Positions 1 to 9,876 of a stretch of 64,000 bases of DNA are shown piece after piece (position 1 is the first letter of the stretch; each line of letters begins with the position of its first letter). The notes beneath the pieces were generated by a model. It was given only the letters and a program-made list of their open reading frames with translations. It searched no databases and was not told the origin of the DNA. The position numbers and the translations under genes were made by a program. Origin of the DNA: Belliella calami (lineage in GTDB: Bacteria; Bacteroidota; Bacteroidia; Cytophagales; Cyclobacteriaceae); the NCBI RefSeq assembly GCF_022549695.1, contig NZ_JAKZGS010000009.1, positions 62,001 through 126,000 of the forward strand, given 5' to 3'.

Positions 1-79
1 ACCACATGATTCGAGGTATTTATTCGATGATTTTGTATCTTTAATGACTAAAAATTAAAACCTAATTAAACCATTTTAA

Positions 80-1360
<1,281 letters not shown>

Positions 1361-1365
1361 TCAGT

Positions 1366-1435
1366 AATCATATTTATAAAAAGTAAAAAGCAGCCCTAGG
1401 GCTGCTTTTTACTTTTTATAAATATGATTTTTTGA
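1366..1435 (+). terminator. 64-nt perfect palindrome / enolase terminator
   Basis: Positions 1366-1429 form a perfect inverted repeat with 32-bp arms and no spacer, centred between 1397 and 1398 in the GC-rich core agcagccctagggctgct. The outer arms are A/T-rich, and a T-run follows (1428-1433). It begins 6 nt after the enolase stop codon, so intrinsic termination is the likely role. Other terminators in this window have stems of 8-14 bp. Confidence 0.85.
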
Positions 1436-1587
1436 AAGTTCGATCTAAATTGATTCTCAAATTTCAATGCTTGCTAAATAATTGGTTTCTATCATCACTA
1501 AATAATCTGGATTGGCTCAGTTTAGAATAAAGTTTTGTTTCACATTTTGCCTGAAAATCATAGATTAAATTATTCCTTGACACAATG

Positions 1588-1797
1588 CTATTCAGCAAAA
1601 ATATCAACAATATCTTCTCTAGAATCAGGCTCTGTATTTTCTGAATACGCACCATTCTTCAAATGCTCTTGGTATATTTGAGATTCAATACAAAACATTC
1701 CTCTTCCAGGAAAGTAAAATACGGAGTCGCCAATGTTAATAGACTTTTTCGTTTGTAGGCAGATTCCTTTCTGCTTCGATTCAATAAATTTTCCCAT
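1588..1797 (-). CDS. Small hypothetical protein, 69 aa
   Basis: A 69-residue acidic-tailed protein of unknown function. It has two cysteines, the first in KGICLQTKKSINIGD and the second in FYFPGRGMFCIES. The layout (Lys-Gly-x-Cys, then a Gly-Asp turn, an aromatic-Pro-Gly segment and Cys) resembles small cytoplasmic proteins with a treble-clef or zinc-ribbon-like fold, but only two Cys are present, so metal binding is uncertain. The C-terminus is rich in Glu/Asp. A weak purine stretch (aaagaag) lies upstream of the ATG. It is monocistronic and opposite to its neighbours. I regard it as a real gene because its composition is protein-like, but I cannot assign a role. Confidence 0.6.
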   Translation of the reverse strand: MGKFIESKQKGICLQTKKSINIGDSVFYFPGRGMFCIESQIYQEHLKNGAYSENTEPDSREDIVDIFAE

Positions 1798-2237
1798 GAT
1801 TGATTTTAAATCATTAATCTTCTTTAAGATACAAATCTAAATTCACAATAGAAACACTTATTTTAAATTATTATCTAAATAAAAGTCTTGATTTTTTGCC
1901 AATAGTATAATGGCTTGTTTGATAGCTTATTACATATATGATTCTTGATTGGGTTTTAAATTAATTGCCATCTTTTGATTCTATACTTCATTGCTTTGAG
2001 ATATATTTCAAAGTGATTTTTATCTGTTTATCCACTTCTTTACCACTAGCCATAATTAATTTCTTTAACAGCGTATTTTCCGTAACCTTAAGTGCATTCT
2101 ACTGATACTTTGCAATATTTTTTATTCTGGAAAACACTTTACCTGCGCTTCATTTTGATGGACCAACTTTTTTCATATGTTTGTATTCTATTGCTCATTT
2201 TAATTTACTGCTCAATTTACTTACCATCTATTAAACC
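1798..2237. other. 440-bp A/T-rich intergenic region
   Basis: This gap lies between the divergently transcribed 69-aa gene and the MBOAT gene. It contains a good promoter for the MBOAT gene (separate entry) and a small hairpin near 1996-2015 (ctttgag ... ttcaaag). An open frame at 2092-2280 overlaps the promoter and the MBOAT start and does not look like a gene. No RNA gene was recognised. Confidence 0.5.
2154..2183 (+). promoter_or_regulatory. Bacteroidota-type promoter for MBOAT operon
   Basis: TTTG at 2154-2157 is separated by 18 nt from TATGTTTG at 2176-2183, a full match to the -7 consensus TAnnTTTG of the Bacteroidota housekeeping sigma factor. The MBOAT start codon is 54 nt downstream. 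Assignment is by consensus only. Confidence 0.55.
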
Positions 2238-3692
2238 ATGCTGTTCAATTCACTTGACTTTGCTGTTTTTTTACCAATAGTATTTGTCTTGTATTGGTTT
2301 GTTTTTAATAGAAATTTGAGATCTCAAAATTTCTTGGTGGTTGCAACGAGTTATGTTTTTTATGGTTGGTGGGATTGGAGATTTTTGGGATTGATTGCAT
2401 TTAGCACGTTGGTTGATTTCATTGTGGGGATTCAGTTGGAAAAATCCGAAAATATTAGAATTCGAAAAAGCCTATTGGTTTTCAGTCTTTTGGTGAACAT
2501 TGGCTTTCTTGGGTTTTTTAAGTATTACAATTTTTTTCTTGACAATTTCATCACTGCATTTACTTTTTTTGGTATGCCGATTAAAGCTAATTCACTGAAT
2601 ATAATTTTGCCTGTTGGTATTAGCTTTTATACCTTCCAAACGATGAGTTATTCTATTGATGTTTACAGGAAGCGTTTGGTTGCTACAAAAGATTTTATAG
2701 CTTTTTCAGCTTTTGTAAGCTTCTTTCCCCAGTTGGTAGCTGGGCCAATAGAGCGTGCGACCAATTTACTCCCTCAGTTTTTCAAAGAAAGAAAGTTTGA
2801 GTATCTATTGGCTACCGATGGTTTGAGGCAGATTTTATGGGGAGTTTTCAAAAAAGTGGTTATTGCGGATAATTGTGCAGAATTTGCAAATATAATTTTT
2901 AATAATTCCACCGACTATCAAGGGAGTACATTGTTATTGGGAGCATTGTTTTTTACATTTCAGATTTATGGTGATTTTTCAGGTTATTCAGACATAGCGA
3001 TAGGGACTGCTAGGCTTTTTGGATTTAATCTTATGCAGAACTTTGCTTTTCCGTATTTCTCCCGTGACATGGCAGAATTTTGGCGTCGTTGGCATATTTC
3101 GCTAACCACATGGTTCCGGGATTATGTTTATATTCCACTGGGAGGAAGTAAAGGAGGAAAGATTCAACAGATTCGCAATGTTTTTATCATATTCCTCATA
3201 AGTGGATTTTGGCATGGAGCAAACTGGACATTCGTAGCATGGGGTGCTTTGAATGCCTTATATTTTATTCCGCTTTTGTTATTTGCGAAAAACAGACAAA
3301 ATTTACAGATAGTTGCGATTGATAAAAAATTACCTAGTTTCAAAGAGTTGATTACAATTTTGGGAACATTTGGACTTACCATGTTGTCTTGGATATTTTT
3401 CAGGGCTGAGGATATGAATCATGCACTGAGCTATATAGGCGGAATATTTTCACATGATGCCTTTACCATACCCGATTTTTCTTCATTTCCTGGTGCTATC
3501 ACTTTATTGATACTTATATTAGGGTTCATCTCTGTGGAATGGAAAGGAAGGTTTGGTCAATATGGGATATATGGATTGCAGTCGATTTCCAACAAAACGT
3601 ATAGATGGGCCATGTATCTAATCATTATCTTGATAATTGATATCTTTGGAAATACTTCGGAAGAGATCGAATTTATTTACTTTCAATTTTGA
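2238..3692 (+). CDS. MBOAT family O-acyltransferase (AlgI/DltB-like)
   Basis: Integral membrane acyltransferase expected to move an acyl group (acetyl in AlgI relatives) across the inner membrane onto an extracellular polysaccharide or cell-wall acceptor. The 484-residue protein has about ten or more hydrophobic segments and the AlgI-type signatures FWRRWHIS (about residue 280) and GFWHGANW (about 322), the latter holding the presumed catalytic His. The start ATG 2238 gives MLFNSLDFAVFLPIVF, a typical N-terminus for this family. It is followed after 1 nt by a gene for a membrane-anchored SGNH-like protein, the standard pairing for these acetylation modules (AlgI with AlgJ/AlgX, DltB with DltD). 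The acceptor polymer cannot be told: no polysaccharide synthase is adjacent. Confidence 0.93.
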   Translation: MLFNSLDFAVFLPIVFVLYWFVFNRNLRSQNFLVVATSYVFYGWWDWRFLGLIAFSTLVDFIVGIQLEKSENIRIRKSLLVFSLLVNIGFLGFFKYYNFFLDNFITAFTFFGMPIKANSLNIILPVGISFYTFQTMSYSIDVYRKRLVATKDFIAFSAFVSFFPQLVAGPIERATNLLPQFFKERKFEYLLATDGLRQILWGVFKKVVIADNCAEFANIIFNNSTDYQGSTLLLGALFFTFQIYGDFSGYSDIAIGTARLFGFNLMQNFAFPYFSRDMAEFWRRWHISLTTWFRDYVYIPLGGSKGGKIQQIRNVFIIFLISGFWHGANWTFVAWGALNALYFIPLLLFAKNRQNLQIVAIDKKLPSFKELITILGTFGLTMLSWIFFRAEDMNHALSYIGGIFSHDAFTIPDFSSFPGAITLLILILGFISVEWKGRFGQYGIYGLQSISNKTYRWAMYLIIILIIDIFGNTSEEIEFIYFQF

Positions 3693-3693
3693 T

Positions 3694-4584
3694 ATGATGT
3701 TAAAGTTATTTTTGAAGCAGGTTTTTGTTTTTTTATTAGTTCTTTCGATAGTAAATGTGCTTTTGTTTTTTTTGATAAGTGGTTTTTATATAAAGGATTA
3801 TGAAGAGGTAGATTTGAATTATTCTGAATTTTTATTGGCGGATTCCCATGGTACGCCATTGGGAGATTTTACTGAAATCCATGATGTTCATAATTTTTCA
3901 AGTCAAAGTGATTCCTATCTTGATATGGAGAGAAAGCTACAGTTCCTGATTAGGAACACGAAAGTACATAGGGTTTATATAAGTGTTGATGACCATACTC
4001 TCTCAACCACTAGGGAGGATCAGAACAATTTGGATAGGTCATCTTTTTATACTGATCAAAATGATTTCCCAAGTTATAGAGCTTATTTTTTTAATAAATA
4101 CCTCAAATATTATTGTATTTTTTTAAATGACAGATACAGTTTGATTATTAAAAATTTCTTGCAAGATGAGCTTTTTGATTATTCAAAATGGGGAGGAGTT
4201 AGGTCGAAAGCAGCATGGGAAGATCTAAACATCCCTGAACAAGAGAAACAAAGTTTGGATAGAATTGAAAATTATTTCGTTGACTCGATTCCGTCAAAAG
4301 AAATGACAATGGCATTAGAAAGAATAATTAAAATATGCAAATTAAATAAAATTGATTTGGTTGGGCTTAAATTTCCTTTGTCAAAAACATACTATGGAAT
4401 GTTGGGAGAAGAAAGCTATGGTGCTGATAGTTTATTTATTAGAAATAAGCTTATTGTAGTTGATTTTGATGATTTGTTTTTGGAACAAGATTCACTTTTC
4501 AGAGATATGGATCATTTGGATAGAGACGGTGGTGAGATTTTCGCTGATATTTTATTCGATAGTTTGGAGAATGTTTTGAAATAA
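3694..4584 (+). CDS. Membrane-anchored SGNH-like partner of the MBOAT acyltransferase
   Basis: A 296-residue protein with one N-terminal membrane segment (LKLFLKQVFVFLLVLSIVNVLLFFLI) followed by a presumably periplasmic domain. ADSHG at residues 49-53 resembles the nucleophile block of SGNH/AlgX/DltD-type domains (Ser51). RDMDHLDRDGG near residue 271 supplies an Asp-x-x-His pair of the kind that completes the triad. The start was set at ATG 3694, 1 nt after the MBOAT stop; a longer frame from a TTG at 3637 would lie inside the MBOAT gene and adds no signal. Known from relatives: such proteins accept the acyl group from the MBOAT channel and transfer it to the glycan. The specific assignment is inferred from motif and context. 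Confidence 0.7.
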   Translation: MMLKLFLKQVFVFLLVLSIVNVLLFFLISGFYIKDYEEVDLNYSEFLLADSHGTPLGDFTEIHDVHNFSSQSDSYLDMERKLQFLIRNTKVHRVYISVDDHTLSTTREDQNNLDRSSFYTDQNDFPSYRAYFFNKYLKYYCIFLNDRYSLIIKNFLQDELFDYSKWGGVRSKAAWEDLNIPEQEKQSLDRIENYFVDSIPSKEMTMALERIIKICKLNKIDLVGLKFPLSKTYYGMLGEESYGADSLFIRNKLIVVDFDDLFLEQDSLFRDMDHLDRDGGEIFADILFDSLENVLK

Positions 4585-4615
4585 AAAAAGACCGGTCTAA
4601 CAACCGGTCTTTTTC
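4584..4615. terminator. Bidirectional terminator between convergent genes
   Basis: Stem gaccggt / accggtc (4590-4596 with 4603-4609), loop ctaaca, flanked by an A-run on the left and a T-run on the right. It can therefore serve both the acyltransferase operon and the convergent HtrA gene. Confidence 0.85.
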
Positions 4616-4641
4616 AAACAACTCAAACACTAAATTTAATT

Positions 4642-6141
4642 TTATTCAACTTTAAGTTCAAAGTAGTATTCTTGGCCATTAGGATACAGTCCGAGAATAA
4701 CAATTTCTTCCCCCTTGTTGCTTTCTAATATTGAAACGACATCACTTGCGCTTGAAATCTTAAACCTACCATCAACCCCCAAAATTGAGGTGATTATAAA
4801 TCCAGGTCTTGCTCCTGATTTTTTCCACAAATCATTGTCAACACTTATAATGGTGGCTCCACCTTGGATTTTCAACTTTTCTTTTATGTTTTCTTTCAAA
4901 TCTTCAAAGGTAACTCCACTAAAATTGGCAACCACAGGTACTTCTTTCTTTACTATTTTTGTATCTCCAGAAATGTTCTTAAGAGTAGCTTTGGATTCTA
5001 TTTCTTTGCCATTTCTGATGTATTTTATTGAGACTTGATCACCTGGTCTTTTTCTGGCAACCATCTCCTGTAAGGTCGCTACAGAATTGGTTCTTACACC
5101 ATCGACACCGATGATAACATCACCTTCCTGCAATCCGGCCTCTTTTCCTCCACTTCCTTCATTGACACCTCTTACATAGACTCCTTGAGAAATGCCAAGA
5201 TTCAAATCTAACTCTTCCTGTAGTTCAGGAGAAACGTCGATGATAGTCACACCAAGTAAGCCACGTTGGACAGTCCCGTACTCCAATAAATCATCCATGA
5301 CTTTTTTTACCAATGTGCTTGGAACAGCAAAGGCATAACCATTGAAAGTTCCAGTTCTTGAGGCAATGGCGGTGTTGACACCAATAAGCTCACCAGCTAG
5401 ATTTACCAAAGCACCTCCTGAATTCCCAGGATTGACTACAGCATCTGTTTGAAGAAAAGATTCTATTGACAACTGATTTTCTTCACTCCTAAGAATTCCT
5501 ATATTTCGGGCTTTTGCACTAATGATACCTGCTGTTACAGTAGAAGTCAAATCAAATGGGTTACCAACAGCAAGTACCCATTCGCCAATTTTTGTGTCAT
5601 CAGAATTGCCAAAATTTACGAAAGGTAATCCCTTTGCATCTATTTTTAAAAGTGCCAAATCTGTAGTTGGATCAGTACCAATTACACGGGCAGTATATCG
5701 CGTATTATCTTCCAATGAAATTTCTACTTTTGTGGCGTTATCAATTACATGGTTATTGGTTACAATATAGCCATCTTCTGATATGATAACCCCTGAACCC
5801 GAACTTCTCCCTTCTCGCGGCATTTGGTTTCTGTCTGGCGGACTAAACCCAAAGAGTTCCTCCAATGGATCAACTCTCCTTTGCTGCCTCTGTGGGGCAG
5901 TTACTGAGCTTTTGACATGAACTACAGCTGGTGTTACGAGCTGTGCTGCAGCGACAAAGTTTATCCCATCTGGTACAGTGAATTTTGCATCAGATAGCCA
6001 ATTTACCAAACTGGCATCTTGCTTTTGGGTGAAATTTGTAGCCGTATTCTGCTTGGATAAATAGCTGGCACCTGCCAAAGCAACTACACCACCTATCAAA
6101 GAGGCTAAAACGATGCCTAGGAAAAACTGCTTTTTATTCAT
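4642..6141 (-). CDS. htrA: HtrA/DegP-family serine protease (Do-like)
   Basis: Envelope quality-control protease. The 499-residue protein starts with a single hydrophobic segment (FFLGIVLASLIGGVVALAG, residues 6-24), a signal anchor or uncleaved signal. The trypsin-like domain has the triad His131 (TNNHVID), Asp161 (DPTTDLALLKID) and Ser241 (NPGNSGGALVN). Two PDZ domains follow: the first at about 300-385 (GVYVRGVNEGSGGKEAGLQ), the second at about 405-495 and more divergent. A Gln/Arg-rich loop (about 82-110) precedes the catalytic core. The arrangement matches DegP/DegQ. It is monocistronic, convergent with the acyltransferase pair and divergent from the MscS channel across 284 bp. Identity is secure; DegP versus DegQ subtype is not. 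Confidence 0.96.
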   Translation of the reverse strand: MNKKQFFLGIVLASLIGGVVALAGASYLSKQNTATNFTQKQDASLVNWLSDAKFTVPDGINFVAAAQLVTPAVVHVKSSVTAPQRQQRRVDPLEELFGFSPPDRNQMPREGRSSGSGVIISEDGYIVTNNHVIDNATKVEISLEDNTRYTARVIGTDPTTDLALLKIDAKGLPFVNFGNSDDTKIGEWVLAVGNPFDLTSTVTAGIISAKARNIGILRSEENQLSIESFLQTDAVVNPGNSGGALVNLAGELIGVNTAIASRTGTFNGYAFAVPSTLVKKVMDDLLEYGTVQRGLLGVTIIDVSPELQEELDLNLGISQGVYVRGVNEGSGGKEAGLQEGDVIIGVDGVRTNSVATLQEMVARKRPGDQVSIKYIRNGKEIESKATLKNISGDTKIVKKEVPVVANFSGVTFEDLKENIKEKLKIQGGATIISVDNDLWKKSGARPGFIITSILGVDGRFKISSASDVVSILESNKGEEIVILGLYPNGQEYYFELKVE

Positions 6142-6425
6142 TTTTGATTGCGTTTAAGTTATGTGTAAGATACACGAAATTTACGAGTAACAGTTATCAA
6201 AAATCAAGCGTTTTGGAACTTGAAAACCTACATTTAACATGGTTTAACACTTGTCGATTGTCGCATACCTGTTACCTTTACTTAACAATCAAAAACTGAA
6301 ATGAGTTTAAAAGTATTTATCAAGGTCTGTTTGTCTGAAATCTTGATTCTTTTTGCTAATACGCTGATAGGATTTGATTTATCATGTATATTGAATCGGG
6401 TTTTATAAATGAAAATGAAATAGGT

Positions 6426-8930
6426 ATGAAATTCAACAGTCTATTTGTAATATTTGTTTTTAGTTTTTTCTCAGCTAAAGCGATAGGTTTAGAGCAACAA
6501 GGACTCGATACTTTGCTAAAGGTTTCAGAAGTAGTGGAAGAGCAAACGGAAGAAAAGGAAGAACTGCCGTCCCTGGAAGGAAGCATTAGGAAAAGCCAAG
6601 AGTATACGATTCAGCTCAATAGGATCAACTTTACTTTGAGTAAGGAGTTGGATTCATTGGAAATTATGGAGGACTTTCCGATAGCCGAAAGGTTGACATT
6701 GGTTATCCAAAATAGGTTGGAAGATACTGATTCAAAGATAAGTATCCGCTATCTTCAAGAGCTTGAAAATCTTTTGAAAAACATCAAATCTCAAATCTCA
6801 ATAGCAGAGAGGAAAGTAACAAGCAGAATAGAAGAATTGGTTTCTGTCAGAGAACAATTGGAAGAGATAAAGGGGGATGGTTTATATCAATTGGACTTGA
6901 GAGATTCTTCTATTCTGCCTGAGTACCAAAATGCACTAACCCAATTGAGGGAGTATGTCCAAAAAACTGACAGTACTTTGAATGGACAACGTATCTATAC
7001 AGCTAGTTTTCAAACAAGAATCGCCAGAAAGATGATTCGTATTTCTGAACTTTCCGAAAGTATAGAAGTAGAATTAAGGAAAGTGGAGAAGGCTTTACTT
7101 TCTAAGGATTTGAATTATATATGGGAAAAAAGTACTTATAAAAATGACTCGAAATTAGGAACTGTTTTTATAGAATCTATTCGGTTGAATGAGACTATTC
7201 TTTATAGATATTTAAAAAATCACCTCGGTCTTTCAATCTTTTTTCTTGTCGTTTTTTTGGCTTTGTATTTTTGGATTCGAAATATTTTGACAGTAATAAA
7301 ATCCCAAAAGGAATTTGCTAAAATAATTTTAGAAAGAGCCTATTACGTTCCCAAAAATCCCCTTTTAAGTGTGTTGGTAATTCTTACCCCTATTTTGCCG
7401 TTCTTTTTTCCAAACCCAACCATTTCTTTCATGACAGTATTACTTTGGGTTGGTGTAATCTCAGTCACTATTCTACTGATAGGAAGGTTTCCAAAAGGGC
7501 TTTATAGAAATTGGATTGTTTTTGTGTTTATATTTTTGATTTACACCGTTAGTAATCTCTACAGGGATATAAATTATTCAGAAAGATGGTATCTTATTTT
7601 TTTAAGTGTAATTGGAATTTATTTAGCATTGAGAATTGTCAAGTTTCAAAAAAACAATCCCGATTCATTTCCATCTTTTATTAGCGTTTTAGTCAAGTTT
7701 TATATTGCAATGCAAAGCCTTTCAATTCTATCCAACATTTTTGGAAGGTTTACATTAAGCAAAATACTTGGAGTGGCAGCGACTGTCAGTTTTACACAAG
7801 CAGTAGCGCTTTATTTATTCGTATTGATAATAATGGAGGTGATTTATTTGCAAATTGAATTAAGGGGGAAAGGAGAAAATGATTTCACATCTTATATTGA
7901 CTTTCATAGGATACAAGCCAGATTGAAGAAGGTATTGTTTGGTCTTGTTGGGATTATTTGGGTTTACTTTTTTTTCGACAATCTATCCTTACTGGACATT
8001 GTCCTTGAAAATGGGAAGCAAATACTCACAACTCCGAGGACATTAATTAATACAACATTCACTTTTGGAAATATCTTGGTTTTTTTCTTAATAGTATATG
8101 TTTCTAGTATTTTGGCTAATAATGTCGCGTATTTCGCGACAATGAAAGATCAGCAGAAAGCATCGGCTAGAGACAAAAGACTAGGATCATCCATTCTACT
8201 TATTAGGCTTAGTGTTCTTTCTGTTGGCTTTTTGTTTGCTGTAGGAGCTTCAGGAATAGGCTTCGAAAAAATCGCAATAGTTCTCGGAGCACTTTCTCTT
8301 GGTATTGGTTTTGGCTTGCAGACGATAGTAAACAACTTGGTGTCTGGAGTGATTTTGGCTTTTGAAAAACCAATTCAGATTGGGGATGCTATAGAAGTAG
8401 GAGGAAGGTCAGGGACTGTAAAAGATGTTGGGATCAGATCCAGCAAGATCCAAGCTTATGATGGCTCCGAAATTATCATTCCCAATGGCGATCTTTTGTC
8501 TCAACATTTGATCAATTGGACCCTTTCGGATAAAAAGAGAAGAGTAGAGCTCATCATTGGCGTAAGCTATAATTCTGATATGGAATTGGTATCAAAAATT
8601 CTTTCAGAACAGATTGAAATCGAAGAAGTAATGAAGAATCCAGAGCCTAGAGTGTTGTTGCAAAGCTTTGCCGATAGTGCTGTGGAATTCAGAGTGTTGT
8701 TTTGGGTAGATAACTTTGATTTGTGGATAAATATCAGAAATCAAGTCATGCGAGGGATTTTTAGAGCTTTCAAAGAAAATGGAGTAGAGATTCCTTTCCC
8801 TCAGCGAGATTTGAATTTCAAATCTTTCCCTGGGTTGCTTGATGAAAAAATCAAATCAAGTGCAGAACTTGAAGAATCAAAAAAATTAAAGGAAATTCAA
8901 GATGGTGATGGTAAGGATAAAGAGGGATGA
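6426..8930 (+). CDS. Large MscS-family mechanosensitive ion channel
   Basis: Inner-membrane channel expected to open under membrane tension during hypo-osmotic shock. From ATG 6426 the protein has 834 residues, beginning with a signal-peptide-like segment (MKFNSLFVIFVFSFFSAKAIG). An in-frame ATG at 6384 would put 14 polar residues in front of it and is less likely. Residues of about 30-250 form a charged, coiled-coil-rich presumably periplasmic domain as in MscK-like channels, followed by many membrane helices. The MscS core is at about residue 600: the pore helix LGALSLGIGFGLQTIVNNLVSG, then beta-domain motifs FEKPIQIGDAIEV and IIIPNGDLL. The C-terminus is a short Lys/Glu tail. A convergent terminator follows. 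Confidence 0.93.
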   Translation: MKFNSLFVIFVFSFFSAKAIGLEQQGLDTLLKVSEVVEEQTEEKEELPSLEGSIRKSQEYTIQLNRINFTLSKELDSLEIMEDFPIAERLTLVIQNRLEDTDSKISIRYLQELENLLKNIKSQISIAERKVTSRIEELVSVREQLEEIKGDGLYQLDLRDSSILPEYQNALTQLREYVQKTDSTLNGQRIYTASFQTRIARKMIRISELSESIEVELRKVEKALLSKDLNYIWEKSTYKNDSKLGTVFIESIRLNETILYRYLKNHLGLSIFFLVVFLALYFWIRNILTVIKSQKEFAKIILERAYYVPKNPLLSVLVILTPILPFFFPNPTISFMTVLLWVGVISVTILLIGRFPKGLYRNWIVFVFIFLIYTVSNLYRDINYSERWYLIFLSVIGIYLALRIVKFQKNNPDSFPSFISVLVKFYIAMQSLSILSNIFGRFTLSKILGVAATVSFTQAVALYLFVLIIMEVIYLQIELRGKGENDFTSYIDFHRIQARLKKVLFGLVGIIWVYFFFDNLSLLDIVLENGKQILTTPRTLINTTFTFGNILVFFLIVYVSSILANNVAYFATMKDQQKASARDKRLGSSILLIRLSVLSVGFLFAVGASGIGFEKIAIVLGALSLGIGFGLQTIVNNLVSGVILAFEKPIQIGDAIEVGGRSGTVKDVGIRSSKIQAYDGSEIIIPNGDLLSQHLINWTLSDKKRRVELIIGVSYNSDMELVSKILSEQIEIEEVMKNPEPRVLLQSFADSAVEFRVLFWVDNFDLWINIRNQVMRGIFRAFKENGVEIPFPQRDLNFKSFPGLLDEKIKSSAELEESKKLKEIQDGDGKDKEG

Positions 8931-9008
8931 AATAAGTTCTTCTTTTATTTGAAGTATGCGAATTTTTCAGCTAATAATATTGGAAAATGTATTCTTGGGA
9001 GGAAAAAA

Positions 9009-9050
9009 ATAGGAGAAAGGTATCATTTTTTACCTTTCTCCTATAAGTGT
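9009..9050. terminator. Bidirectional terminator, 14-bp stem
   Basis: Perfect stem ataggagaaaggta / tacctttctcctat (9009-9022 with 9031-9044), loop tcattttt. It lies between the convergent mscS-like and rlmB genes. Confidence 0.85.
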
Positions 9051-9102
9051 TTTTACAGAGAATGAATTAAATATAGTGATTATGCTAAAACAAAAACACT
9101 AC

Positions 9103-9876
9103 TTATCTCCTCTGTCTTAGTGCTTCATAAATTACCACTCCGGCTGCTACAGATACATTTAGACTTTCAATGTTTCCCGAGAGTGGGATTTTGACAAATT
9201 CGTCACTAATACCCATCAGTTCTGGGGAAATTCCATCTTCCTCTGATCCCAAAACCAAAGCTGTAGGAATGCTGAAATCAGCTTCATACATCTCTCTGTC
9301 AGTCTTTTCAGTGACACTTACCACACTCAAGCCCATCTTTTTGAGATCTTTGACTGTGTAATAGAGGTTTTTGACCCTACACACAGGTAGGAAGTTCAGT
9401 GCTCCTGCGGAAGTTTTTACTGCATCGGAATTGATCTGAGCACTTCCTTTTTCAGGAATGACGATAGCGTGTACGCCAGCGCAGTCTGCAGTTCTTGCCA
9501 TGGCACCAAAATTTCTCACATCAGTGATTCTATCCAATACAAGAATAAGCGGAGCAATGCCTTTGCTGAAGCATTCATCAATGACATTGTCTAGGGATGC
9601 ATATTGAATAGCAGAGATATGTGCAAGAACCCCTTGGTGGTTTTTTCTTGTAGTCCGGTTGAGTTTCGCTTCAGGGACACGGACTACAGCGATTTTTTCC
9701 TGCTTTGCAAGTGCCAATAATTCTTTGATCAAATCATTGTTCAGCTCTTTATTGACAAGGATTTTGTCTATATCTTTTTGGGCATTAATAGCTTCCATGA
9801 CCGCACGGGTACCAAAGATAAAATCTTTGTCTTGCTCGCCTCGTTCAATTAGAAATCCATCCTTCCGCTTCTCCAT
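9103..9876 (-). CDS. rlmB: TrmH/SpoU family rRNA 2'-O-methyltransferase (RlmB-like)
   Basis: SAM-dependent RNA methyltransferase; RlmB methylates the 2'-O of a guanosine in 23S rRNA. The N-terminal substrate-binding domain begins DKDFIFGTRAVMEAI, and the SPOUT catalytic domain shows all three knot motifs: NFGAMARTADCAGV with its catalytic Arg, LVLGSEEDGIS, and IPLSGNIESLNVSVAAGV. Length is 257 residues from ATG 9876 (MEKRKDGF); an ATG at 9897 adds seven residues (MVQKHYT). With either start the 5' end overlaps the last codons of the upstream GWxTD gene (stop at 9849), so translational coupling is likely. RlmB-type RNA specificity is inferred from overall similarity. Confidence 0.92.
   Translation of the reverse strand: MEKRKDGFLIERGEQDKDFIFGTRAVMEAINAQKDIDKILVNKELNNDLIKELLALAKQEKIAVVRVPEAKLNRTTRKNHQGVLAHISAIQYASLDNVIDECFSKGIAPLILVLDRITDVRNFGAMARTADCAGVHAIVIPEKGSAQINSDAVKTSAGALNFLPVCRVKNLYYTVKDLKKMGLSVVSVTEKTDREMYEADFSIPTALVLGSEEDGISPELMGISDEFVKIPLSGNIESLNVSVAAGVVIYEALRQRR

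Noticed and set aside
2092-2280. 62-codon forward frame before the MBOAT gene
   Set aside because: It covers the -33/-7 promoter and overlaps the MBOAT start in another frame; it is hydrophobic only because the DNA is A/T-rich.
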